Under the pieces are notes generated by a model, which made no database searches, was not told the DNA's origin, and saw only the letters and a list, made by a program, of their open reading frames with translations. This document shows, in pieces, positions 16,934 through 25,677 of a DNA stretch of 64,000 nt. Position 1 is the stretch's first letter. Each line of letters begins with the position of its first letter. Position numbers and translations under genes: made by a program. The stretch is from Candidatus Promineifilum breve (GTDB taxonomy: Bacteria > Chloroflexota > Anaerolineae > Promineifilales > Promineifilaceae), in the NCBI RefSeq assembly GCF_900066015.1, contig NZ_LN890655.1, positions 3,574,726 through 3,638,725 of the forward strand. Direction: 5' to 3'.

Positions 16934-18178
16934 TTACCGTTGGACGGGGCCTAATTCGCGCAAGGTGGCAAATAGCCGTGCCAATTCTTCCACCGTGTTG
17001 TAATGGGCAAAGCCGACGCGCACCAGCCCGCCGCTGTCCAGCACGCCTAGCCGCTCCATGACGGCCACGGCGTAATAGTGGCCGTGCCAGACGAAAATGC
17101 CTCGCTCGCCTAAATAGGTAGCTACTGCTTCCGGCGTGTGCCCGGCCAGACTGATGGCAAACGTCGGCGTGCGCCGCTCCACTTCTTCCACGTCGGTGAT
17201 GCCATAGACCCGCAGGCCGGGCGTCCGCGCCGCCTCCTCCAGAAAGCGACGGCTCAGGGTGGCCTCGTATTCCTTGATGGCTCGCATGGCCCGCGCCAGC
17301 CGCTCACGCCGCGAGCCGGTATTGCCGCCAATGCTTGCCAGATATTCCACCGCCGCCGTCACCCCGCTCAGGCTCTCGAAGCTCTGTGTGCCCGTCTCCC
17401 ATTTGCCCGGCGGCTCGTCGGATGCGGGCCGTACCTTGTAGGCCGTCAGCCGGTCAAGGTGCTCATACTTGCCGTAGAGTACGCCTGTGTGCGGCCCAAA
17501 GAATTTGTAGACCGAGCAGGCCAGGAAATCGCAATCGAGCGCCTGCACGTCGATGACGTCATGGGGGGCATAATGGACGGCATCGACGTAGACCAGCGCG
17601 CCAACGGCATGGGCCAGCGCCGCCACCCGGCCCACGTCGCTGATCGTGCCCACGGCGTTCGAGGCGTAATTGACCGCCACCAGCCGCGTGCGTTCGTTCA
17701 GCAGGCCAGGCAGCGTGTCGAGGGCCAGCGTGCAATCTTCCGGGCGGAAGTCGAGCCAGCGCACCGTGACGCCGCGATCCTCGGCCGCTCGCAGCCAGGG
17801 GGCGATATTGGCGTCGTGGTCGATGCGCGTGACGATGATCTCGTCCCCCGCGCGCCACTCGCGGGCGATGGCCCGGCTCATGGCGAAGGTCAGGCTGGTC
17901 ATATTCTGGCCGAAGACGATCTCCTCTGAGCGGCGGGCGTTGAGCAGGTCGCGCAGGGCGTCGCGGGCGGCGTCGGCCGCGGCGTCGGCCTCGCGGCTGG
18001 TGGCGAAGGGGCCGCCCAGGTTGCTGCTGCCGTGGCGCAGATAGTCGCTCATGGCGGCAATGACTTGTTCGGGCGCTTGTGTGCCGCCCGGCCCATCGAG
18101 GTAGACCGCCGGCCGGCCGTCGATGATGCGTTGTAGGGCGGGGAACTGGGCGCGCAGGCGTTCAGGGTCGAATATCAT
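16934..18178 (-). CDS. cysteine desulfurase-like class V aminotransferase (TIGR01976-type)
   Basis: 414 residues, a PLP fold-type I enzyme. YLDGPGGTQAPEQVIAAM at the N-terminus and LGGPFATSREAD are characteristic of the VC1184-like subgroup rather than of IscS/SufS. The Schiff-base lysine is in CSVYKFFGPHTGVLYG. RVGFAHYNTVEEL near the C-terminus is typical. The reaction of this subgroup is not established, so I do not assign cysteine desulfurase activity. ATG 18178 has AAGGAG 9 bases upstream; an in-frame ATG at 18187 touches that sequence and is less likely. No Fe-S assembly genes are adjacent. Confidence 0.85.
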   Translation of the reverse strand: MIFDPERLRAQFPALQRIIDGRPAVYLDGPGGTQAPEQVIAAMSDYLRHGSSNLGGPFATSREADAAADAARDALRDLLNARRSEEIVFGQNMTSLTFAMSRAIAREWRAGDEIIVTRIDHDANIAPWLRAAEDRGVTVRWLDFRPEDCTLALDTLPGLLNERTRLVAVNYASNAVGTISDVGRVAALAHAVGALVYVDAVHYAPHDVIDVQALDCDFLACSVYKFFGPHTGVLYGKYEHLDRLTAYKVRPASDEPPGKWETGTQSFESLSGVTAAVEYLASIGGNTGSRRERLARAMRAIKEYEATLSRRFLEEAARTPGLRVYGITDVEEVERRTPTFAISLAGHTPEAVATYLGERGIFVWHGHYYAVAVMERLGVLDSGGLVRVGFAHYNTVEELARLFATLRELGPVQR

Positions 18179-18229
18179 GGGGTTCATCTCCTTGGATTTC
18201 GGCCCATTATACCCGCCTTTCCCAGTACG

Positions 18230-18371
18230 CAGGGCTTTCAGTAGTCACCTTGGAGACACAGAGGACACAAAGGAGTCACAGAGGTTCACAGAGAAAGCGC
18301 CTTCTTCGCTCCGTGTTCTCTGTGACTCCTCCGTGCTCTCTGTGTCCGCTTTTGAAAACTGAAAAGCCCTG
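18230..18371. mobile_element. MITE-like element, CAGGGCTTTT family
   Basis: 142 bp with near-perfect terminal inverted repeats (CAGGGCTTTCAGT / ACTGAAAAGCCCTG) and an imperfect inner inverted repeat built of CACAGAG-type words. A sister copy with the same ends is at 30533-30686. There is no coding capacity and no clear target duplication. Confidence 0.6.
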
Positions 18372-18389
18372 TCCCATCACGGCGTTCAC

Positions 18390-18418
18390 TTGACGGCCTG
18401 ATCCCCGTGGGCTACAAT
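18390..18418 (+). promoter_or_regulatory. sigma70-type promoter of the acyl-CoA dehydrogenase gene
   Basis: TTGACG (18390-18395) and TACAAT (18413-18418) are separated by exactly 17 bases. Transcription would start near 18425, giving a leader of about 105 bases before ATG 18531. Confidence 0.6.
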
Positions 18419-18530
18419 GTCCTCATAACGCATCGCGTTATATCAATGAACGATGCCCGCTCCGGCCGTCGCGACCGCTGGAGCCTTATTTCCATCTGAA
18501 CTTCGCCGGCAACGATAGGAGAATGCAAGC

Positions 18531-19712
<1,182 letters not shown>

Positions 19713-19718
19713 TTGCCA

Positions 19719-20321
19719 ATGGCCGACACGCAACCTCTAGAACGTGGTCACATGGACGTGAATGTCGCGATTCGCGCCCGGCGATCCATCTCAAAATTCA
19801 TGCCCGAACCCGTCCCGCCGGAGGCGTTGACCCGCCTCCTGGCGGCGGGTATCTGGGCCCCCAACCACCACCTGACCGAGCCGTGGCGCTTCATCATCCT
19901 GGGGCCACAGACGCGCCACGGCCTGGCCGGGCGCTACGCCGAACTGCGGATGGAGAAGGCCCCGGCCGAGGCCGCCGAGCGGCGCGCCCGCATCCGCGAG
20001 GAGAGCGAGCGCAAGTTCCTGGCGATTCCGACCATCGTCGCCGTGGCCGCGCACCAGGAGGGGGACGAGCAGCGCCGCCGCGAGGATTACGCCGCCGTCT
20101 GCTGCGCCATCCAGAACGTGCAACTGGCTGCCTGGGCCGAGGGGGTGGGGGTCAAGTGGAGCACCGCGCCGATCATCCGCGACCCGCTGGCCTACGAACT
20201 GCTCGGCGTCGCTTCAGCCAGCTTTGAGCTGATCGCCCTCCTCTACATGGGCTACCCGGCCGAAATCCCCACGCGCGAGCGCAAGCGGCCGCTCGACGAA
20301 GTGATTCGCACCACGCCCTAA
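19719..20321 (+). CDS. nitroreductase family protein
   Basis: 200 residues, an FMN-dependent NAD(P)H oxidoreductase fold. AIRARRSISKF near the N-terminus is the FMN phosphate-binding Arg-rich motif, and AGIWAPNHHLTEPWRFIIL matches the family. AAVCCAIQNVQLAAWAEGVGVKW is the conserved helix and GYPAE is near the C-terminus. Substrate is unknown. Start choices are ATG 19719, 6 bases after the upstream stop, or ATG 19752, which gives a more usual nitroreductase N-terminus (MDVNVAIRARR). Neither has a clear Shine-Dalgarno. Likely co-transcribed with the acyl-CoA dehydrogenase. Confidence 0.85.
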   Translation: MADTQPLERGHMDVNVAIRARRSISKFMPEPVPPEALTRLLAAGIWAPNHHLTEPWRFIILGPQTRHGLAGRYAELRMEKAPAEAAERRARIREESERKFLAIPTIVAVAAHQEGDEQRRREDYAAVCCAIQNVQLAAWAEGVGVKWSTAPIIRDPLAYELLGVASASFELIALLYMGYPAEIPTRERKRPLDEVIRTTP

Positions 20322-20435
20322 TCGACTGTAGACCTATCCGGTCTGAATGCTAATCATTGACGGCCGCCAATTGCCTAGTAGAATACGCCACCATTGCCTA
20401 GATTTGCATAGATTTAACCGGATTGGACGGCGTTG

Positions 20436-21092
20436 ATGGAACCATCGAACAATGAAACGTGGCTGACGCTCAGCGAAGCGGCCGGACTGCTGGACGTTCA
20501 CCCGACCACGCTGCGCCGCTGGGCCAATAACGGCGACATCCCGGTCATGGTGACGCCCGGCGGCCACCGGCGCTTTGCCGCGTCGGACCTGGCCCGCTTT
20601 GCCCGCGAGCGGAGCGCCTTGCGCAACGTCAACGGCTTCGCCGGATTGTGGGCTACCAAGGCCCTGGCCCGCACCCGGCAGGACGTCAGCGTCCATCGCC
20701 ACGAAAGCTGGATGGCCTACTTCGATGAGGAAGGGCGCAGCCAGACGCGGCTGCTGGGCCAACAGTTGATGGGCCTGACCCTGCAATACCTCTCCAGCGA
20801 ATCGAACGAGGAGAACAGCGCCTCGATTCTGGAAGAAGCGCGGCGCATCGGCCGCCTCTACGCCCGCAACTGCATGGCCCGCGGCCTGCCGTTGCGCATG
20901 ACCCTGGAGGCGTCGATCTTCTTCCGCGACAGCCTGATCGAGACCGCCCTGCAATTGCCGGAGACGGCCAACATCCGCCCCGAGGCCAACATTCGCCTGT
21001 TGCGGCGGGTCAACGCTATCCTCAACGCCGTCCATTTGGCCGTGGCCGACGTTTACGAACATGGCGGCGACGTCATCCCCGCCGTCGAGTAG
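20436..21092 (+). CDS. MerR/excisionase-type helix-turn-helix regulator with a helical C-terminal domain
   Basis: 218 residues. The N-terminal 55 residues (LTLSEAAGLLDVHPTTLRRWANNGDIPVMVTPGGHRRF) are a MerR/BldC-like winged HTH with the wing GGHRRF. Residues about 80-215 are all helical and resemble the helical sensor domains fused to HTH_17 in Chloroflexota regulators; I see no ligand-binding motif. ATG 20436 follows a TTG that could also initiate. It stands alone between the nitroreductase gene and the iron operon, so its targets are unknown. Confidence 0.75.
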   Translation: MEPSNNETWLTLSEAAGLLDVHPTTLRRWANNGDIPVMVTPGGHRRFAASDLARFARERSALRNVNGFAGLWATKALARTRQDVSVHRHESWMAYFDEEGRSQTRLLGQQLMGLTLQYLSSESNEENSASILEEARRIGRLYARNCMARGLPLRMTLEASIFFRDSLIETALQLPETANIRPEANIRLLRRVNAILNAVHLAVADVYEHGGDVIPAVE

Positions 21093-21126
21093 CTCGCCCG
21101 CTTCCCTCTGCCAAACTCAGGACGAA

Positions 21127-21146
21127 TGTCACCTAAGGAGGTGACA
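21127..21146. promoter_or_regulatory. palindrome upstream of the iron operon (site 1)
   Basis: TGTCACCT-AAGG-AGGTGACA, a perfect 8-bp inverted repeat with a 4-base centre, 92 bases before the dtxR ATG. It could be an operator or, for the upstream gene, a short hairpin. Confidence 0.45.
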
Positions 21147-21182
21147 GATATCACTCCATTAGGACGACCCATGCCCGTATGA

Positions 21183-21196
21183 TCAGGTAAACCTGA
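21183..21196. promoter_or_regulatory. DtxR-box-like palindrome upstream of dtxR (site 2)
   Basis: TCAGGT-AA-ACCTGA is a perfect palindrome whose AGGT..ACCT halves recall the AGGTTAG..CTAACCT halves of DtxR/IdeR operators. It lies 42 bases before ATG 21238, well placed for autoregulation of dtxR-feoABC. Confidence 0.5.
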
Positions 21197-21237
21197 AAAC
21201 CCGGCTAGGGACTGCCTTATGATTACCGGGAGCGCGC

Positions 21238-21915
21238 ATGAGACACGATTCCTTTAACGAAAGCACCGAGATGTATCTCAAGACGGTCAGCGAGTTGGCC
21301 GTGGCCGATGAGCCGGTCGCCATCTCCGCCCTGGCCGACCGGCTGGGCGTGTCGCCCGTCTCGGCCACGGAGATGATCCACCGCCTGCGTGACGGCGGCC
21401 TGATCGACCACCGCCCGTACAAGGGCATTTCCCTGACCGCCGACGGCCGCCAACAGGCCGACGGCGTCATCCGCAGCCATCGCCTCTGGGAGCGTTTCCT
21501 GGCCGACCAATTGGCCCTGCCCTGGGATCAGGTGCACGCCCTGGCCTGTCGCCTGGAGCACGCCACCGACCCGCAAGTGGTGGACGCCCTCGACCGCTTC
21601 CTCGGCTACCCGGCCACCTGCCCCCACGGCAACCCCATCCCCCGCTCCAACAACGCGGCGGGTGTGCCGTCCGATCATGCTCTGGCCGGGATCAAGCCTG
21701 GGTGCACGGTCGTCATCAGTCGCATTCATCCCGAAACCGACGAACTCCTGGCCTATCTGGCCGAATTGGGGCTGGTGTTGGGCAAGCGCGTGACCGTGCA
21801 GGAATACATGCCATTTCACGGGCCGTTGGTTTTGTTGGTCGATGGCGACGCGCGCTACATAGGCCTGGAGGCGGCAGCACGGGTCTACGTTTACCCGGTG
21901 GAGGAAACGGTATGA
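21238..21915 (+). CDS. DtxR-family metal-dependent transcriptional regulator
   Basis: 225 residues. The N-terminal winged HTH (STEMYLKTVSELAV, ISALADRLGVSPVSATEMIHRLRDGGLIDH) is followed by the metal-binding dimerisation domain (SHRLWERFLADQLALPWDQVHALACRLEHATDPQVVDALD). A C-terminal SH3/FeoA-like domain (about 150-220) completes the architecture. HRLWE, C/E/H positions and the LEHA segment fit a Fe2+ or Mn2+ sensor. Position at the head of a feo operon favours iron. Its TGA overlaps the feoA ATG by 4 bases, so translation is coupled. Two palindromes upstream may be its operators. Confidence 0.92.
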   Translation: MRHDSFNESTEMYLKTVSELAVADEPVAISALADRLGVSPVSATEMIHRLRDGGLIDHRPYKGISLTADGRQQADGVIRSHRLWERFLADQLALPWDQVHALACRLEHATDPQVVDALDRFLGYPATCPHGNPIPRSNNAAGVPSDHALAGIKPGCTVVISRIHPETDELLAYLAELGLVLGKRVTVQEYMPFHGPLVLLVDGDARYIGLEAAARVYVYPVEETV

Positions 21916-22328
21916 GTCCACAGATTTGGGTTCCATTGATGATGCTCAGCCTGGCGCTGGGCATGGCCGGGGCCTGGCTGGCGGCGCGGGCGACCCGGCG
22001 GCCCGCGCTGCCGGTCGATAGCCGCGCCGCCGATCTCTTGGCCGCCGGGCTGTTGCCGCTGGTCGATTGCCCGCGCGATTGCGACGCCTGTTTGCGTTGC
22101 CTGCAGGTTGACCGCTGTGTCATTCATCGCCTGCTGGAAATGGGTCTGACGCCGGGCACGGCGGTGCGCGTGGTGCAGGACGCCGGCGGGCCGATGTTGT
22201 TGTCCGTGCGCGGCTCACGCGTGGCCCTCGGCCGCGATCTGGCCGAAAAGCTGTGGGTCGAGGTCGGGGTTGAGTTACCAGCTACGGCCCGTGAAATCCC
22301 CTTTCCCCTGCCCATCACGACTGATTAA
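21912..22328 (+). CDS. feoA: FeoA-domain protein with a membrane anchor and a cysteine cluster
   Basis: 138 residues. Unlike ordinary FeoA (about 75 residues), it begins with a membrane helix (about 4-26), followed by a short linker and a cluster of five cysteines (53, 57, 60, 63, 69; Cx3Cx2Cx2Cx5C) set inside the FeoA-like fold. The C-terminal LLEMGLTPGTAVRVVQDAGGPMLLSVRGSRVALGRDLAEKLWV is the FeoA SH3 core. FeoA assists FeoB in Fe2+ uptake. The cysteines could bind a metal or Fe-S cluster. ATG overlaps the dtxR stop (ATGA). The feoB start is 3 bases after its stop. Confidence 0.8.
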   Translation: MSPQIWVPLMMLSLALGMAGAWLAARATRRPALPVDSRAADLLAAGLLPLVDCPRDCDACLRCLQVDRCVIHRLLEMGLTPGTAVRVVQDAGGPMLLSVRGSRVALGRDLAEKLWVEVGVELPATAREIPFPLPITTD

Positions 22329-22331
22329 TCC

Positions 22332-24560
22332 ATGATCAACACCGATATTAACCCGTTGCCGCCAACCCTGTCCATCGCCTTGGCCGGCAATCCCAACGCG
22401 GGCAAAAGTACCCTGTTCAATGCCCTGACCGGCGCGCGGCAGCACGTCGGCAATTGGCCGGGCAAAACCATCGAGAAGAAAACCGGCGAACTGCACCACG
22501 ACGGCCGCCGCCTTGCTATCACCGACCTGCCGGGAGCCTATAGCCTCAGCGCCTACACGCTGGAAGAGGTCGTGGCCCGCGATTTCCTGCTGCGCGAGCG
22601 GCCCGACGTGGTGGTCGCCGTGGCTGACGCCTCTAATCTGGAGCGCAACCTGTACCTGATCGTCCAATTGCTTGAATTGGGGCTGCCGACCGTGGTCGTC
22701 CTGAACATGATGGACGCCGCCGAACGCCAGGGGCTGAGCATCGCCCTGGACGAACTGAGCCGCGCTCTGGCCGCGCCTGTCCTGCCCGCCGTGGCCCGGC
22801 GCGAAGAGGGGCTGGATGACGTGATCGCCACGGTCTGCCGGGTGGCCGCCGACAATGCCGAGTCGTTCCGGCTGGACTATGGCCCGGCGATCGAGGCGGA
22901 GATCGCCCGGTTGGAGCTGCTCATCGCCGCCCACCCCACCGGGCGCGAGATTGGTTCGCCGCGTTGGCTGGCCGTGCGCCTGTTGGAAGGCGATAGCGAC
23001 GCCGCCCAACGCCTGAGCGGCCCGGCGGCCGAGGAGCTGCATCGCGCCGCCGCCATGGGCCGCGCCCGGCTGGCGGCCGACCTGGGCGATGAGACCGACC
23101 TGCTGATCGCCGACCGGCGCTATACCTGGATCCACGACCTGGCCGGCCGCGTGATCAATGAAGATCGCCCCGAAGCCGTCTCCCGCTCCGACCGCATCGA
23201 CCGTATCGTCACGAACCGCTGGCTGGGCATCCCCATCTTTCTGGTGGCGATGTGGTTCGTCTTCAAGATCACGACCGACCTGTCGGCCCCCTGGGTCGAT
23301 TGGCTGGATGGGGTGCTGACCGGGCCGATCAGTCGTTGGGTGGTGAGCATCCTGGGGCTGTTGGGGCTGAGCGAAGGCTGGTTCGCCTCGCTCCTGGTCG
23401 ATGGCGTCCTGGGCGGCGTCGGCAGTGTGCTGGCCTTCATTCCGGTCTTGCTGTCGCTCTATTTCGCCCTGGCTGTGCTGGAAGATTCCGGCTACATGGC
23501 CCGCGGTGCATTCGTGATGGATCGCCTGATGAACCGCATCGGGCTACATGGCCGCAGCTTCCTGCCGCTCATGGTCGGCTTCGGCTGCTCGGTGCCGGCC
23601 ATCTATGCCACGCGCACCCTGTCGAACCGGCGCGACCGCGTGCTGACCGGGCTGCTGGTGCCGTTTATGAGTTGCAGCGCCCGCCTGCCGGTCTACGTCC
23701 TCTTCGCGGCCATCTTCTTCCCCGGCGCGGCCAGCCTGGTCATCCTGGGCCTTTATCTGTTGGGTATTGCCGTAGCCATTGTGGTCGGGCTACTGTTGCA
23801 GCGCACGCTGTTGCCGGCGACGGCCGCCCCCGGGCTGGTCATGGAGTTGCCGCCCTACCGCCTGCCCAATGCCCGCAGCATCCGCTATCACATGTGGCTA
23901 CGCACGCGGGCCTTTCTGGAACACGCCGCGTCGCTCATCCTGCTGACGACGCTGGTCATCTGGCTGCTGACGGCTATCCCCTGGGGCGGGTCGGGCACGT
24001 TTGCCCAGACGCCGATGGCCGAGAGCGTTTTCGGCCGCGTCTCCACCGCCGCCGCGCCCGTGCTGCGCCCGCTCGGTTTCGGCTCGTGGCAATCGGGCGG
24101 CGCGCTGCTCAGCGGCCTGGTAGCCAAGGAAGTCGTCGTCAGTACCCTGGGCCAAATCTACGGCGTGGAAAGCGCGGCCGACGAAACCGGCGACACGACG
24201 TTCCTGGGCGACCTGGCCGAGATCGTCACGTCGTTCGGCCGGGCCGTGGCCGACACGTTGCGCGCCTTGCCCGGCCTGATCGGCATCAATCTCCAGCGCG
24301 AGGAGGCCGAGGACACCGCCGGGCTGGCCGGGGCCATTCGCGCCGGCTTCGACGAATCCAGCGGCGGCCACGCCACGGCCGCCGGACTGGCCTTCATGGT
24401 CTTCGTCCTGCTCTACACGCCCTGCATGGCCGCCATCGCCGCCGAGCGCCACGAACTGGGCGCGGGCTGGTCGTGGTTCAGCCTGATCGGCCAATTGATC
24501 ATCGCCTGGCTGATGGCCTTCGTCGTCTTTCGCGCCGGCGTCTGGTTGGGAGGCATCTAA
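22332..24560 (+). CDS. feoB: ferrous iron transporter FeoB
   Basis: 742 residues. The N-terminal G domain has GNPNAGKST (19-27), a switch region PGKTIEKKTG, DLPGAYSLSAYTLEE and NMMDAAE. A helical spacer follows, then the membrane domain with two Gate motifs (FLPLMVGFGCSVPAIYATRTL, and the C-terminal GLVAKEVVVSTLGQIYGV and YTPCMAAIAA). It is full length. FeoB moves Fe2+ across the inner membrane with nucleotide-dependent gating. It is encoded between feoA and feoC with a 3-base gap and a 1-base overlap, so the three should be made together. Confidence 0.96.
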   Translation: MINTDINPLPPTLSIALAGNPNAGKSTLFNALTGARQHVGNWPGKTIEKKTGELHHDGRRLAITDLPGAYSLSAYTLEEVVARDFLLRERPDVVVAVADASNLERNLYLIVQLLELGLPTVVVLNMMDAAERQGLSIALDELSRALAAPVLPAVARREEGLDDVIATVCRVAADNAESFRLDYGPAIEAEIARLELLIAAHPTGREIGSPRWLAVRLLEGDSDAAQRLSGPAAEELHRAAAMGRARLAADLGDETDLLIADRRYTWIHDLAGRVINEDRPEAVSRSDRIDRIVTNRWLGIPIFLVAMWFVFKITTDLSAPWVDWLDGVLTGPISRWVVSILGLLGLSEGWFASLLVDGVLGGVGSVLAFIPVLLSLYFALAVLEDSGYMARGAFVMDRLMNRIGLHGRSFLPLMVGFGCSVPAIYATRTLSNRRDRVLTGLLVPFMSCSARLPVYVLFAAIFFPGAASLVILGLYLLGIAVAIVVGLLLQRTLLPATAAPGLVMELPPYRLPNARSIRYHMWLRTRAFLEHAASLILLTTLVIWLLTAIPWGGSGTFAQTPMAESVFGRVSTAAAPVLRPLGFGSWQSGGALLSGLVAKEVVVSTLGQIYGVESAADETGDTTFLGDLAEIVTSFGRAVADTLRALPGLIGINLQREEAEDTAGLAGAIRAGFDESSGGHATAAGLAFMVFVLLYTPCMAAIAAERHELGAGWSWFSLIGQLIIAWLMAFVVFRAGVWLGGI

Positions 24561-24841
24561 TGTTGCGCCAGGTATTGCAAACTGTTGAGGCGGCCGAGGG
24601 GCCGATCACGCTGTCGGAATTGAGCCGCCGCCTGAACATCGCGCCCGGCGCGCTGGCGGGGATGCTGGAGCATTGGGCGCAACGGGGGCGGTTGACGGTC
24701 GATGGCGGCTCGGCCTGTGCCTGCGCCGATGGCGGCGGCTGCGGCTCCTGTTCCGGCGCGGCGGTCTGTCCGTTTATGGCCCGGCTGCCGCGCAGTTTTG
24801 TCGCCGTACAAACCATCGAGCGCCGGGACGCCATGGACTGA
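24560..24841 (+). CDS. feoC: FeoC-like [Fe-S]-type regulator of FeoB
   Basis: 93 residues. A winged helix (MLRQVLQTVEAAEGPITLSELSRRLN) is followed by a cysteine-rich wing: C53, C55, C61, C64, C70 in a Gly-rich segment ending CPF. This matches FeoC, which in enterobacteria binds FeoB and an oxygen-sensitive Fe-S cluster. Its ATG overlaps the last base of the feoB TAA and its TGA shares one base with the next ATG. FeoC is less common than FeoA/FeoB. Confidence 0.85.
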   Translation: MLRQVLQTVEAAEGPITLSELSRRLNIAPGALAGMLEHWAQRGRLTVDGGSACACADGGGCGSCSGAAVCPFMARLPRSFVAVQTIERRDAMD

Positions 24842-25677
24842 TGGCCCAATCACTGCCACCCAAGACCGCGAACCCATCGACCGCCCGGCCACCTTCATTC
24901 AGAAGCGTCGCCCTGCCGGCCGAGCACGGCAGTTGGAGCCTGGTGACCGAGCCGATCCTGCTCGGCCTGCTTGTCGCGCCGTCGTGGGCCGGGGCGGCGC
25001 TGGCCGTGGCCGCGTTTGCTCTCTTTTTGTTCAATCGCCCGTTCAAGGTCTATTGGGCCGATCGTCGCCGCGGCCGGACGTTCGCGCGCACGTTGCTGGC
25101 CCGGCGCTTTGCCCTGATCTATGGCGGTGTCGGCCTGTTATTGGCCGCCGTCGCGTTTGGTCTGGCCGGGCCGCGGCCGTTCGCGCCGGTCCTGGTGGCC
25201 GCGCCCTTGCTGCTCATCTTTGTGTTCTATGACCAGCGGCCGGGGCGCTTCTGGCAGGCGGAACTGGCCGCGCCGGTGGCCTTCGCCGCCATCGTGGCCG
25301 CCATTGCTCTGGCCGATGGCTGGGGCTGGCCGGCGGCGCTGGGGCTGTGGGGCTTCATGGTCGCCCGCGCCGTGCCCGCCGTGCTGTTCATCCGCGCCCG
25401 GCTGCGGCTGGACAAGGGGCGGGCGGCCGGGCCGGGCGAGAGTCTGGCGGCGGTCATCGGCGCTCACGCGCTGGCTGTTAGCGGCGTGGCGGCGCTGGTC
25501 TGGGCGGGGTGGTTGCCGTGGTTGGGCATCGTCGCCACGGCCATGCTGCTGGCCCGCGCCGTGTGGGGGCTGTCGCCGTGGCGCTGGCGCTCGTCGGTCA
25601 TCGCCCTCGGTTTTCTGGAGACGGGTTTTGGCTTGCTGGCCGTGCTGATCGTAGCGCTGGGCTACTGGCTTAAGTAG
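24841..25677 (+). CDS. YwiC-like family membrane protein
   Basis: 278 residues. After a Pro/Ser-rich N-terminus, PAEHGSWSLVTEPILLGLLVAPSW is the YwiC motif. Eight or so hydrophobic helices follow, with an FYDQRPG loop and KVYWADRRRG in cytoplasmic loops. YwiC-like proteins are of unknown function, although Bacillus ywiC sits in an anaerobic-respiration region. Here the gene overlaps feoC by one base, which suggests a link to iron or redox state. Its stop is convergent with argH and the two reading frames overlap by 16 bases. Confidence 0.82.
   Translation: MAQSLPPKTANPSTARPPSFRSVALPAEHGSWSLVTEPILLGLLVAPSWAGAALAVAAFALFLFNRPFKVYWADRRRGRTFARTLLARRFALIYGGVGLLLAAVAFGLAGPRPFAPVLVAAPLLLIFVFYDQRPGRFWQAELAAPVAFAAIVAAIALADGWGWPAALGLWGFMVARAVPAVLFIRARLRLDKGRAAGPGESLAAVIGAHALAVSGVAALVWAGWLPWLGIVATAMLLARAVWGLSPWRWRSSVIALGFLETGFGLLAVLIVALGYWLK

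Noticed and set aside
16934-18178. A cysteine desulfurase for Fe-S cluster assembly
   Set aside because: It belongs to the VC1184-like subgroup, and no IscU/SufU or other assembly gene is adjacent. The specific reaction is not supported.
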